From assembly GCA_001574975.1 (NCBI GenBank), contig KQ965791.1, positions 152,849 to 181,536 on the forward strand: a stretch of DNA of 28,688 nt. The letters run 5' to 3'. The stretch is from Gonapodya prolifera JEL478 (lineage: Eukaryota; Monoblepharomycota; Monoblepharidomycetes; Monoblepharidales; Gonapodyaceae). Numbering within the stretch: the stretch's first letter is position 1; each line of letters opens with the position of its first letter. Of this stretch, positions 1 through 9,995 are shown piece after piece. The notes under the pieces are model-generated. The model saw only the letters and a list, made by a program, of their open reading frames with translations, was not told the origin of the DNA and made no database searches. A program made the translations under genes and the position numbers.

Positions 1-341
1 CAAAGCGAAGAGACGTCTACCATACCTTGCCGCCGAATCTTGGTCTCCAAATTTGTCCAAATTTTTTGTTGTGACGTCCGGGGGTGTGCCAGGAGTGGCT
101 CGAGGGTGTCCACGACGGCGGACCACTCCAGATTCGCAAGGCCTCGCACTGGGTCCACATCGTCTTCACCAATTGCATCTCCTCCATCTCCTGCATCATT
201 TCCCTCTGAACCGCTTTCGCTCCCCTCCTCGGAACCTGAAAGTCCGTTTCGGAGGTCGCTGCTGTCAGAATCGCTCTCTGACTGGTTGACACCGTTCTCG
301 TCGTCGTCCCAGTCCGTGATTCCTTCACGATCGTCCGCCAT
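1..341 (-). CDS. Acidic N-terminus of an unknown protein, cut by the window edge
   Basis: An open frame begins with ATG at 341 on the minus strand and stays open to the window edge. It starts MADDREGITDWDDDENG and is very rich in Asp, Glu, Ser and Gly for about 65 residues, then becomes more ordinary (LANLEWSAVVDTLEPLLAHP). A possible splice donor (GTATGG) lies about 30 nt from the edge, so the first exon may end there. I do not recognise the family. An acidic, low-complexity amino end of this kind is common in nuclear proteins, but that is inference. The frame reads better than the overlapping plus-strand frames, which are Ser/Pro-rich shadows of it. Confidence 0.45.
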   Translation of the reverse strand, partial: MADDREGITDWDDDENGVNQSESDSDSSDLRNGLSGSEEGSESGSEGNDAGDGGDAIGEDDVDPVRGLANLEWSAVVDTLEPLLAHPRTSQQKIWTNLETKIRRQGMVDVSSL

Positions 342-955
342 ATCTCGTGGTGTCGGATATCAGAAAAAACTCTTCGTCGATGCCTGAATGGCAATGAAAC
401 TCCCAGTGGGATGCACAAGAAGGATCGTGGTTTGCCTTCTCTGTCCTATCGAATGGTCAGCGTGCCCGAGGAGTGGCTGCTGTCTTCGAATAAGCTCTCT
501 GTGGGATTCCACTTGTCCGTGTCCTGCAGAATTGGGGGTCTTCACTCGCCAATCTCGCTTCTTCACTTTGGTGGATCGTGCATTCGCCACGTTGTTTGTA
601 CCGCAACCACGAAAACAATGAAGGGTAGTTGAAGTACATTTTCCTCTTCGGAAATGAGACGATACCTCTTCTCGAAAGAATCTTCGAATGCGCGCACGGG
701 CGATCCACAATAATTTGCGAGCTTGCTCACCTAACCCATAGAGCTCATCCCCACAGCAATAACATATGCGTTAAATTGGGAGCCTGCAAAAGTTCCCGGG
801 CAGGGGAGGTTTGTGGTTGACTGCCTAGTCTGACTTCCACCTCTCGCTGCAATCCCGAGAAGCTCGCGTTATCCTAGCAAACGCTGCAGGCTGCCAAACA
901 CTGCGAAACTGAACCAAACACACCACCGGAATCGTATAACCTGCTCTAGCAAGGC
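342..955. other. Intergenic, no gene seen
   Basis: About 600 bases between the left-edge gene and the leucine-rich pseudogene. Short frames exist on both strands, but none has a recognisable motif or a splice-consistent extension. The part next to 341 should hold the promoter and 5' leader of the minus-strand gene. I see no repeat or RNA gene here. Confidence 0.4.
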
Positions 956-2045
956 ATGGTACGCACCTGCGATCATCGCGAGCTGGCGAAAGTTGGAGAT
1001 AGTAGTCGTCGTCCTGGACTGGATGGCAAAGATACCTTCGTGGAAAGTACACCCGTGCTCCTCCGGCGCTATGAAGCAATGAGCAAATCTTTACCTCGGC
1101 CTCGTCATGTGTCACTTCAACCGGGAGTACTCATAGAACCTCACCAAGAGACGGTGGCGAAAAAACTCTTTCAGCGTGTCGCTGGTGGTATACAATCTCT
1201 CAATTTCTATATCACCACGCGTTTTTCAACGTGGCTGCCATCTGTTGCTGCAGTGTTATGCACTGGTAGACTTCAAAACCTGGACCCTCGCTTTGGAATG
1301 CGGGATATGGATTTGGAACTACACATGCCTCTCGTGATCGAAAGCATGGATATAATTTTCAAAGACAAAACCCCTGTTGACGAAGTTGACCATCAAAGAC
1401 TCACATCATCCCCTCACCTCACCCAACCTGCCCCTCAGATTGAAGCACTCAGCACTCTGGGAGCTCATTCTGATAACTCACCATGATCCGTCAATTGGTG
1501 CAGAAGACTATAAAGCTATTCTGGGCTTCCCAAATCTGAAGAAACTTTTGTTGTTCGGTGATAGTGATGGCCCAGAGAGGAATGCGAAACTCAAGTATCT
1601 CCGGAAAATAGTGAAGCAAGGTCTGGAAGAACTCTGTTTCAACGGCTTTTCACTACTGGTTGATGAGGGCATTCTTCCTATTATCGAGGGAACTAGAAGC
1701 ACCAGGCTCAAAGTTCTCGACATCTTGGAAAGCGACTTTTCATATCTGTCTCAGAACTTCATGGATGCACTTGCAAACAACTTAGGCAGCCTCAGCAAGC
1801 TGATACTCAGCCAGTGTCGCTTAAATGCCGAAGCAATCATAGCCTTGTTGGATTAAGTCGGCTGCTTGGTGGATACGCTGGCGGTGTCATACAACCGTGG
1901 CGTGTATCGTTGCTCTCAGAAAGAGAAGCGCGAGATTCACGCGCTTTTGAAGGAATGTAGTGTTCATTTCGATATCGGATCTTCTGAGGACGCAGACCGC
2001 CTGCGACTTAACGATATCAAATGCTCTGCTTGCGGGCGCACGTAA
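956..2045 (+). pseudogene. Leucine-rich, F-box-tail-like gene with a frameshift and an internal stop
   Basis: Two overlapping frames together read as one leucine-rich protein of the type found behind fungal F-box domains: RHVSLQPGVLIEPHQETV, then FPNLKKLLLFGDSDG, LEELCFNGFSLL, LKVLDILESDF and LSKLILSQCRL. The frame changes by one base near 1370, between IIFKDKTP and LTKLTIKDS. In the second frame a TAA at 1854 follows ALLD, but the same frame continues for 62 more plausible residues (VGCLVDTLAVSYNRG to KCSACGRT) before TAA at 2043. No F-box is visible at the amino end, and the true start is uncertain (ATG 956 or 1078). A pseudogene is the simplest reading; sequencing error at the frameshift is possible. 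An old solo LTR begins about 60 bases downstream. Confidence 0.5.
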
Positions 2046-2105
2046 CACTGTTCCAAAACGCCTACAAAGCGATGTCTGTACCGTATGCTCTGAAGATAGT
2101 CATAA

Positions 2106-2448
2106 TAGTGAGATGCGAGGCTCCCTCGCAAGTTGCTGTGGCCAACCTTTGGCACCACGATCATCAAATCCGGAAGCTTTTGGACTTCACCCAGCAGTTG
2201 GACTTCACCCTCTTAGCGTAAACTAGAATCTGGCGATTTATAAATGAATGTAAACTGCTACAAGTAAGTTCCGACTTCGATCTTCACCCTCGCTCGCTCA
2301 TCTCGTTCCCCTCGTCTCGCTCGTCTCTCCGGTCACTTGGCGTGACCTCTCGGCTCTCCCTCTCTCGGTTCACTCTCGTACTCGTCTCTCGCACGCCCTC
2401 CGCGTGCTGACGGCCTCACCCAGCCACCCTCGCCCGTTCCCCCTGACA
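2106..2448 (+). mobile_element. Degenerate solo LTR (same family as 8077 and 14531)
   Basis: The right 130 bases are clearly related to the LTRs at 8077-8317 and 14531-14736, including TCTCGGCTCT, CTCGTACTCG and the terminal CCCCCTGACA. The left end is related too, with GTTGCTGTGG following a small GC-rich inverted repeat. The canonical TGTGAGGGG start has decayed to TAGTGAGATG, and I see no target-site duplication, so this is an older insertion. No primer-binding site follows it. At about 343 bp it is longer than the gapped copies, which suggests roughly 100 bases are missing at their N positions. Confidence 0.6.
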
Positions 2449-2542
2449 GAGACAAATAATGAAATGTAGTGCTACCGGCTAATTTTTGTTATGAAATAAC
2501 ATTGACTCCGCAGCACACCTTCAAACCATCGGCGAATCCTCT

Positions 2543-4282
2543 ATGCATCCAAGGCGCGCTTCCGCCCCCTGTGCAATCCGTCGCTTCGCTCTCATGCGTC
2601 TCCCGCTCGACGTTCTCCTTGTCGTGTCCCATCACATGTATCATCACCCACTGGCCCTCCCACCGGGCGCACACTCCCGCACAACCCTTGCTCTTTTTTC
2701 TCGCCCTCTCGACATCGCAATCCGTGCAGTTTCTGCGTTCGGATGGTCTGCATCGCTCGTTGCTCTCTTCCGTGCTCGCACACCCAGCAACCTCGCAGCC
2801 CAGGCGCTCCGGTTCATCCTCACACGTGCAGGCGACCTCGCATCGTGCGTTCCCCCACTAGAATCGGAGACTGGCTCGCTTTGGTGGTGGAACGCGCTCC
2901 AGAGTGTGGAGGAGAGCGAACTTGCCGATGTTCTCCTGGAATTTTCACCACGGAAGTACGTGGAGGGAAAATTCCATGCAACTCTCCTCCGGGCGTGTGA
3001 ACTAGGTGTCTCAGTATCGGCAATGCGGGCGACACTGGATAAGGGATCGAAGCACCTCTCCCCCGCGGTACTCAGTGACCAGTCCAGGTGGGAGATGTAC
3101 ACGCACAGTCCACTCTACACTGCAGCAAATGGCGGACACGTAGGTATAGTTCAGCTGCTACTCAACTATCATACTCGGGAGGGGACTGTCACATCAACTA
3201 CTACCCTATTGTACCCCCCAACAGCAGTGCACGAGCTGATGCTTCATTCCGCCCTGACAAACAATGTTACTGCGATGTGTACTTTCCTCTCCGCTGGTGT
3301 GGACCCGAACAGCGCCAGCGAAGACGGCAAGACCGCGCTCATGGAGGGCGCTTGGAACGAGCGTGTGGACGTGATGCAGGTTCTGCTCGAGCACGGTGCC
3401 GACGTGAACCGCCAGGACGCATTTGGGACAACAGCGCTCATGTATGCGGTCGGCCCACTTGCGCCATTCGAATTCGGCAAACGTATGCCCTCGTTTGAGG
3501 GGTCCAGCCTTTGGAATGCGCACGTCGTCCATACTCTGCTCTGCACGGGGGCCGACCCAACGCTCTGCAATGCTGAGGGCCGGACCGCGCTGATGCTCGC
3601 CTGCGCACACCGCAATGTTCACACCTTGGACAGTCTCCTGACTGCGACATCACCCGACGACCTCGACGCACAAGACGCTGCAGGCAGTACAGCGCTCACG
3701 TTCGTCCTCCGCCGGGCCGTCATCGTCCTGGAGCACCTCGACCGTCTCCTCTCAGCAGGCGCAGACCCTACTATCCCCGGCACAGATGGGACAACACCAC
3801 TTATGATCGCGGTGACGCGCAACTCCTTCGCGTCAATCCTCGCGCTTCTGAATTATGAAGCGGATCCATGCTCACGAGCCGCCAACGGCATGACCGCATT
3901 ACATTACTTTGTATCGGCTCCGCACGGAACGTCACACGCTACACTGCGCAACCTCGTTCACGCCGTGGGTCCAAGCGCTATAGACGCGACTGACTCGCAA
4001 GGGTGCACCCCACTAATGACGGCGATCCGGTACGAGTGCGAAGGATGTGTTCGCATACTGATTGCCGCTGGTGCGAACGTGCATGTACCGTTTTCCGATG
4101 AGTTGGGCGGCGAAACGTTGATGCAGTGGGCTTGGCGGACGGGGGACGGGACATTGTATGCGTTGCTGAGTGAGGCCATTGGTGTAAATGCTAGGTTTGG
4201 TTTCGGTGGAGCCGTGGATGACGTCGAGGAAGATGCGGGTGATCAGTGTGGCGGGCATGAGCATAGTGGTGTGAGGATGTGA
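2543..4282 (+). CDS. Ankyrin-repeat protein, 579 residues, intronless
   Basis: A single uninterrupted frame. About nine or ten ankyrin repeats run from residue ~185 to ~560; clear ones include SPLYTAANGGHVGIVQLLL, GKTALMEGAW...LLEHGADVN, GRTALMLACAHRN, GTTPLMIAVTRNSF and GCTPLMTAIRYE...LIAAGANVH. Ankyrin repeats are protein-binding scaffolds and carry no enzyme activity. The first ~50 residues (MRLPLDVLLVVSHHMYHHPLAL, from the second Met at 2594) resemble the first helix of a fungal F-box, so this could be an F-box/ankyrin substrate adaptor, but the match is weak. The acidic tail GGAVDDVEEDAGDQ is probably disordered. Codon use is more GC-rich than in neighbouring pseudogenes. Start could be Met1 (2543) or Met18. 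Confidence 0.85.
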   Translation: MHPRRASAPCAIRRFALMRLPLDVLLVVSHHMYHHPLALPPGAHSRTTLALFSRPLDIAIRAVSAFGWSASLVALFRARTPSNLAAQALRFILTRAGDLASCVPPLESETGSLWWWNALQSVEESELADVLLEFSPRKYVEGKFHATLLRACELGVSVSAMRATLDKGSKHLSPAVLSDQSRWEMYTHSPLYTAANGGHVGIVQLLLNYHTREGTVTSTTTLLYPPTAVHELMLHSALTNNVTAMCTFLSAGVDPNSASEDGKTALMEGAWNERVDVMQVLLEHGADVNRQDAFGTTALMYAVGPLAPFEFGKRMPSFEGSSLWNAHVVHTLLCTGADPTLCNAEGRTALMLACAHRNVHTLDSLLTATSPDDLDAQDAAGSTALTFVLRRAVIVLEHLDRLLSAGADPTIPGTDGTTPLMIAVTRNSFASILALLNYEADPCSRAANGMTALHYFVSAPHGTSHATLRNLVHAVGPSAIDATDSQGCTPLMTAIRYECEGCVRILIAAGANVHVPFSDELGGETLMQWAWRTGDGTLYALLSEAIGVNARFGFGGAVDDVEEDAGDQCGGHEHSGVRM

Positions 4283-4591
4283 CATCGAGTACGTGAATGG
4301 GCGTGATGCGGTAAGCCCTGTGATACTGTGGGGCATCGAGTCCAGTCCTGATTTTGACCGTGCAAGATGTTACCGGGGTGTGGAGGCTGACGAGAATGAT
4401 GTGTTTTGCTTTATCATTATTGCGAAAATCGACAGCTTATTGTGTCCAAAGTAAATATGACGTGCTCTCTTTACCCTCCACGAGTTGGCGAATTCTTGAA
4501 CCTCTGCATCTCCGGATGCAGCTGCGGACAAATATTCGCCACGTCTTTGTGCCACTGCCGAAGGGCCACGTCGAGGGGAAATTTCACTGCG

Positions 4592-5769
4592 ATGTCTGGT
4601 CGCCTTGCAAAGACTCTTACCGCGACCTTGGCAACTCGCATCGCTCGTCGGAGTCTCCACAATGGGTCGCCGTGTCCCATTCCCGGACTGGAGTCGCTCT
4701 GGATTGCCGAGTTGACACCCTGCCGAGCACAGGTTGGACATCCAGTCCATGTTTCCCTCCCAGGCCCTGTGCCAGACGTGCGCTCACTCCCCCGCGAAGC
4801 CAGACGAGCCTAGGAGCCGGACCAGAATCGAGTTTTACGAGTGCTCTTTCTCGAGGAGCCCCTTGCAAAGCCCTCCTGCGAACCCGCTCGCAAATCTGAT
4901 CACCCAGTCTTCCCGTCGCGGGACTTTGGAGCAACCATTCTATGTTTCTCCTGTGGCAACGACGTTCCGCGTGCCCACCTTCGAGGAGGATGGGTATCCC
5001 ATTATGACAGCCCTGAACACCTTCACAGTCATCTCGAGCGAGGACCTCCAGCTCCTTTGTGAGTGTAGTGATGTCGCTCTACTGAACTTGGGAGTGCAGC
5101 TTACCCCTCGGCTCCTGTAGTCTACGCGTTCCTTGCTCCAGGCGCCTCTCTCCTCGTTCCGGACGGCACTGCACACCAAAAGGTCGTAATGTCCTTTAAC
5201 GCCATAATCGATGGTGCGACGTACGTTCCCGTATCCAACTACATTCGTGTGCGGAGTGCTCAAGCGGAAGATTTGGAGATGGATGATGAGGTGCGCCAAC
5301 TGGTTGTGGAGGACTTCAAAGCAGCCTTGGGCGACAGAGTTGAGCTACCTCGCACGTCGATTGGTCCCAAGGGGGAGATTCCGCAAGAATGGGAGAGAGG
5401 CTATTACTCCCCTTCACGGAAGACTGCATTTCTGCTTGAGGCAATGCAAGCTGTGGGCGAGGTGGGTACCTGCAATTCACCGCTGCTTTTCTGAGGGATG
5501 CGTGTACATTTATGAGAGTGTTGTGCTCTGACTATTCTGAACAACAGGCCAAGGTGAATGAAATTGTGGACAAAGGCTTTGGGTTCTTTGGCCGAGTCAA
5601 CATCGCAACCAACCCTGAATACATCGCCCGCGCTACCAATCTAGCTCGATCTCAGGTTGTCGTGGCGATTTCCAGCTTAGTATTCCCAAAATCAGCACAG
5701 GTAAAAGCCCGGGAGCTTAAGGCAATACCTTGTTGTGCCACCAGTGCCAGGGGAAGTGCAGAGCAATAA
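4592..5769 (+). CDS. Unknown protein, multi-exon model
   Basis: Splice-joined frames give a coherent protein I cannot name. The core is ATG 4749 to 5058 (MFPSQALCQTCAHSP, with a Cys-x2-Cys), intron 5059-5099, exon 5100-5463 (APVVYAFLAPGASLLVPDG, VVMSFNAIIDGATYVPVSNY, PQEWERGYYSPSRKTAFLL), intron of about 85 nt ending at CAG before 5549, then AKVNEIVDKGFGFFGRVNIA to at least 5700. An upstream exon from ATG 4592 (MSGRLAKTLTATLATRIARR) could be joined through a 4674-4731 intron. It would give a mitochondrial-type presequence, but its donor (GTCGCC) is weak. The 3' end is open: the frame stops at 5769, or a 44-nt intron leads to a different basic tail stopping near 5815. Phases agree at both core introns, which supports a real gene. 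Confidence 0.5.
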
Positions 5770-6168
5770 GTTTTTCTTGGAGCTGGCGACAAAAGAAGGG
5801 AAGGAGGAATATTGAATGAAGGCGCGCACACGTCTTGCATGTACATATGAACCACTTTCGATTGACAAAACTTTGATGTTCACTTCTGAAAAATCTGACA
5901 AGCATCTGCCTGCGCTTAGATAGTATACGTAACCTTTACCAACCTAGAAGTTTTCTTCGAACAAACCAACAGGTCGGGTCCAGGCAATGCCTGCACGAAT
6001 AGATACATGAATCCTCAATTACTGCGCCAACGTTATCGGTGAACAAAAAATCCTCCAAACCCTCACCTTGCCACTTCGTGTCCCCGAGGAACGAATGCGG
6101 GAATCCCAAGTCCAGAGCAGATACCTGTACAGTTCACAATTCACAAGTTGCCCCACCCTTACTCCCAG
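5770..6168. other. Intergenic, between convergent 3' ends
   Basis: About 400 bases of fairly AT-rich sequence between the plus-strand unknown gene and the 3' end of the minus-strand reductase pseudogene. I find no supported gene, repeat or RNA here. Both flanking transcripts would end in it. Confidence 0.4.
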
Positions 6169-7923
6169 TTATACACCCCCACCCACCTCATTCAACTTCC
6201 TCACATCCTCCTCTATCCAGCTTCACTTCAAGTGCCTTAACATTATCTCTCAACTGCTCGACCGTCCTGCACCCCGCCATGAAGCTGGGCACGTTAGGTT
6301 TCTGGAGGACCCACGCGAGACGGTGCAGGAGTGCTTGGCGGCGATTTTCTCGAGCTCGTCCAATATGAACCAGTCCGTGTTGGTGAATTTGACACGGCGG
6401 TGGGTGGATTCGGAGGGCGTGGCGGAGGTGGAGTGGGAGTATTTTCCTGTGGGTCCAACGTGGGCGGATTACAGGAGAGTCAGTCATTTCACATTTGAAG
6501 TATTTCATGCCAACGTACCAGTGAGCTTCCCTTGGCCAGAGCTTTGTTATCAAGACGGTGCAGGTGTAGATACGATGAGCACTCCCATGAGACGAGGCAT
6601 TGCGTCATCCGTTCAGGCTAGAAGAACTGTCGACGTCGAAGGTACTACCCACCTCCCCAAGGAATCACGCCGACGCCCAGCTCCCGACACATGGGCATGA
6701 TATCCCTGTCCATGTCACGCTCTCTTAGGCTCTACTATTCGTTTCCAAAGGTGATGTTTAGTCACCGTTGGGAATTCAATTCGCTATTGAGGGGTCACAC
6801 CACCCACCTTTCCTTGGTATACCGAGAACGGGGTCATGTTGTTACACTCTGCGAGCGTGTTCATCCGTGCAACTGTGTCGTGCATGCGGGGCAGGCAGAT
6901 AATTGAGAAAGGCATCAGCTCCCCGTCTCGCTGCCCTCCTTTCACCATAAGTCTTGCAAGTCGCACATCGTCACACACCTTCCCACGCCGGCGTATCGTT
7001 GATCCCGGTGAAGAGGACCTTGCCCTGCCGCACCACGCCGTCCAATGCTCGCAGGATCTCACCCGGTTGAGTCATGTCTGAGGCGAATTAGGTTGGAAGG
7101 GTACTGTTGTCAGACAGCGTCGTGATCAAGGGCTAGATTATGAGCACGTACAGTCCCAGTAGTGGACGCAGTACAAGCTTGACAAAACAGGTGTGAGTAA
7201 AGGTCGCAATATTTTGGGGAGAATGGTGACTTACTCGGCATAGTCGACTCTAAGACGCTTCAACGAAAGGTCCAGACACGCCACCTATGCTCAGGGGACG
7301 TTTAGTCCAAGACATCACCGAAGGCTGATATCTTTCCCAACTCACTATATTTTTCTTCGAGTTTCCTCCCAGATTCACCACACCCGGGGCCACGGGCAAT
7401 AAGTACTTTTATCGCGATGACGTGCTCGTTCCTGGGAATCTGGCGCTCCTGGATCCACTCGCCGATCCATTCCTCGCTTTGACCGTCTTGGTAGTTTACT
7501 GCTTGCGTAAGTCAGGGCGGAGGAATGAAATGAAGCAAGCCCGTCAGGGTCGATGAAGGTAAGGCCAACGAATGAACTTGGCACTCACCACCATCAAGAA
7601 AGTTCCCCCCGAGCTTACAATACTCGAGCAGAATCGCAAACATCATGTCTCATGTCGCAGGGGCCCATGAACGAGGACCACTTCGTGCCGAAACTCTGTG
7701 AGGGATAAGTCATCGATCAGCGATCTCCACTCCACGTTTCTACGTTTCGAAATGTAAAATCGCACACCATTCCGCCGATCGCAAGCGGCGACACGATGAG
7801 CGCTGCGGGCGCAGGGGGCTTGGAGAATCAGTGATGCGATAGGCCGTAAGGCGGAAGGGCACGCTCACAGCAGGTGTGGGAGAGCACGCGGTACTTCGCC
7901 AGTGGTGATTTGGTAGACAACAT
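6169..7923 (-). pseudogene. Aldo/keto reductase pseudogene (aryl-alcohol dehydrogenase type), copy 1
   Basis: On the minus strand about ten exons rebuild an NADPH aldo/keto reductase of the fungal aryl-alcohol dehydrogenase (AAD) group: start MLSTKSPLAKYRVLSHTC (7923-7869), LIVSPLAIGGM (7802-7768), SFGTKWSSFMGPCD (7695-7589), AVNYQDGQSEEWIGEWI...VIAIK (7501-7346), VACLDLSLKRLRVDYAD (7284-7235), LYCVHYWD (7177-7152), MTQPGEILRALDG...KVLFTGINDTPAW (7077-6979), NTLAECNNMTPFSVYQGK (6872-6808), RERDMDRDIMPMCREL (6731-6653), and from 6446 DELEKIAAKHSCTV...AWVLQKPNV. The catalytic Asp, Tyr, Lys and His are all still visible (FLD, VNY, IAIK, VHYW). It is broken: an extra base in exon 3 (between CDMR and MMFAIL), an extra A in exon 4 (after VIAIK), a frame change with lost residues after HSCTV, and another near the end. 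A divergent paralogue lies at 11391. Function when intact would be reduction of aromatic or aliphatic aldehydes. Confidence 0.8.
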
Positions 7924-8076
7924 TTTGGCGCTCGAGTGCGTAAGAAAAGTGTGGCTTTTATGCCCGTGTGGGGTACGGCTGACGCAAGTAGTACGCACGT
8001 CTCGGAGCGTCCGAAGGTGTCCGCTGATGGCATCCGTGGCGACCGAAGGTGAATGTACGAGTAAACCTTTTGGTAC

Positions 8077-8317
8077 TGTGAGGGCTGGGCGGACCCCTCA
8101 CAGTTGCTGTGGTCCAAGTCAGCGGAACACGCCGGAACTCATCGGAACTGCTTGCGCAATAACGGACACGATTTGATAAGCAGAATAAGAAAAGCGTAAA
8201 CTAGNTCAGGTCATTCGGCGTGATCTCTCGGCTCTCTCACACTCGTACTCGGCTCTCTTGCACGCTGGTCGCGTGCCTTCGGACTCACTCGGCAACCCCC
8301 TCCCGCTCCCCCTGACA
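8077..8317 (+). mobile_element. Left LTR of an LTR-retrotransposon-like unit
   Basis: It begins TGTGAGGGC and ends GCTCCCCCTGACA, giving the TG...CA ends of an LTR. The right ~112 bases match the LTR at 14625-14736 with only about two differences, so the pair is young. A single N at 8205 marks an assembly gap of unknown length at the same LTR position where the right copy has 36 N. The four bases before it (GTAC, 8073-8076) match the four after the right LTR (14737-14740), as expected for a target-site duplication. Confidence 0.75.
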
Positions 8318-8478
8318 CTTGGCGCTCCCGGTTAGGTCTGACAGCGACGCAGACCACTTCCACCCATTGTTGGCCGCCGATACCACCACAGATGAAACCT
8401 GTGATTGAAGATTGAAAATCATGTGATCAGAAAATCAAAATGCAATGGAAAAACATGATTCAGATTCAAATAAAGTAT
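8318..8478 (+). mobile_element. Primer-binding-site-like sequence and leader of the LTR unit
   Basis: Two bases after the left LTR comes TGGCGCTCCCGG (8320-8331). It starts with TGG, as a primer-binding site complementary to a tRNA 3' CCA end must. The following GTCTGACAGCGACGCAGACC is non-coding leader in style. No gag start or gag-like frame follows; the sequence turns AT-rich and at 8479 joins the 3' end of a minus-strand F-box copy. Which tRNA would prime is not known from sequence alone. Confidence 0.5.
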
Positions 8479-9504
8479 ACTATTATGTACTGTAAGCTAC
8501 AATACAAGCCAAAAATGGACAGCGACTAGTTTCTCTAACGACCGTTCGTACTCCGTTTTCATGGGTATGCTCATAGTGTGAATGGAAGAGATTGGGAACA
8601 GTGATTGGTTCTCCCAAACTTCCCTGGGGGCCAATATGAAAAGCTTGCTCTCCCGTATCCGTGACTCTGAAAAGGGATAGGCGGAGGTCGTTTCCATCCA
8701 GTGCAGTAGATGTACACGGTACATAGTGGAGAAGACAGGGAATGCGCTCTGGCCGAGCAAAGTTCAAGACGAGTTTATCGATTTTGAGGATGATCGGGTA
8801 CCCGAGCTTTGATTCGAGAGTACAACGGGGCGAGCTCTTCCAGATCGGCTGCTTCCCAGACGGCGCGCTCGCCATCTTTCGGTTCCTTCCAATACACAAA
8901 GAGGGGAGATGAATGATATGGGAGCAAAGGACGAGGCCACTCGTCCTCCCCCGTGTAGTAGTCGGCCTCGCGTTGAATACGTTCATGGTCTTCAACACGA
9001 CTGAGAGGCTTCGCAAGATCGTCCGAATCCAAAGGAATCCCCGGTTTGCAAGTCCGATAGTATTCACGTGGATGCACGCGTTGTTCATCAGGGTGAACCT
9101 TTGCCCTTTGAGAAACCGGTTCCCAGGAGCCAGTGAGTTCTTTTGTGCCGTCCTTGAGAACGAGAACGAGGTCCTTTTTCAACACGTTGTAACCGGGTTT
9201 GTCACCCGCCAGTGGCCCGGACAATACCCGCTACGTCGACAGGAACGATGCTGATGGTGGTGGGGACTCGATGCCAGACAAGATAAGACGCATCCACCAC
9301 CTCCTCGAACATTTGGCATGTCTTCCGCAGGCACTGGTAATACCACCGATGGTCACGATAGCTTTGTCGGACTTCGGGGAGTAACATGGAAATGATACGG
9401 GATAAGATTTCGACGGGTAGAGGAGGTGGGGTTGGTTTCGGAGGAGGAATTGAGGTGGCCTCGCGCCTTTTGTGGCTCGTTTCTGGTGAGAAAGAGCGAG
9501 GGCA
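8479..9504 (-). repeat. Segmental duplicate, copy I of about 1.03 kb
   Basis: This stretch is closely similar to 12541-13594 in the same orientation. The shared part starts at CTATTATGTACTGTAAGC and runs through the 3' end and main exon of an F-box gene to an intron acceptor (CAAG) at 9505. Beyond both ends the two sequences part. Three indels in copy I change the reading frame relative to copy II. Confidence 0.75.
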
Positions 9505-9729
9505 CTTGAAAAGATGAAATATGAGTATTCGAAACCCAATAGCCAGGCCCCATTTTGTGACCTTTACCTTGCACGCTCTACTCGGCTGAGTACGGCAAGG
9601 TGTGATGTCCAGTGGGGGAATGAGTTCTGCTAATGGAAGCGGTGTATCAACTTCCATCGATAGGGGAGGGTCTGTGGGTAGCGGTGTATGAACTTCCGCC
9701 GATGGGGGAGGTGCTGTATCAACTTCCAT
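8497..9729 (-). pseudogene. F-box-like gene, copy I, three frameshifts
   Basis: On the minus strand a Pro-rich first exon (start MEVDTAPPPSAEVH at 9729, with an internal repeat of MEVDTPLP) ends at a GTAAAG donor near 9568. A second exon begins at 9504 with CPRSFSPETSHKRRE and carries an F-box-like segment, PLPVEILSRIISMLLPEVR...LRKTCQMFEEVVDASYLVW. F-box proteins bring substrates to SCF ubiquitin ligases through Skp1. Compared with copy II (12566-13768) this copy has one extra base near 9218 (after VAGIVR), one extra C near 8830 (after LEELA) and two missing bases near 8675 (after SLFR). Read across these, the protein continues GYNVLKKDLVLVLKDGTKEL, HPREYYRTCKPGIPLDSDD, GYPIILKIDKLVLNFARP and ILAPREVWENQSLFPISSI to TAG at 8497. 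Three independent frame changes make it a pseudogene. Confidence 0.7.
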
Positions 9730-9995
9730 CCACGGGAACGAGAAGTAAAGCGGAAAGAGGGAGAGAAAATGCCTCAGACGAAACAGCAGCCGGTTGGGTG
9801 TGGCCATCGGGGAACGAAAGGCAGGAAATCGATAGTGGTTTGAACGTGATGCGTGAACATCCCGAACTCCCAAATTCATGACAAGGAATCCCCAGGCCAG
9901 ATAACAAGGGAAGCTGGCATTGTCATTGAAATTGAATATATTACGCTTACAATTGCCATGCAAGCAAGGCCTTGCAAGCCTTCGATCATAACTCT

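Noticed and set aside
2021-2226. Small frames overlapping the end of the leucine-rich pseudogene and the old LTR
   Set aside because: They run into LTR sequence and carry no recognisable domain.
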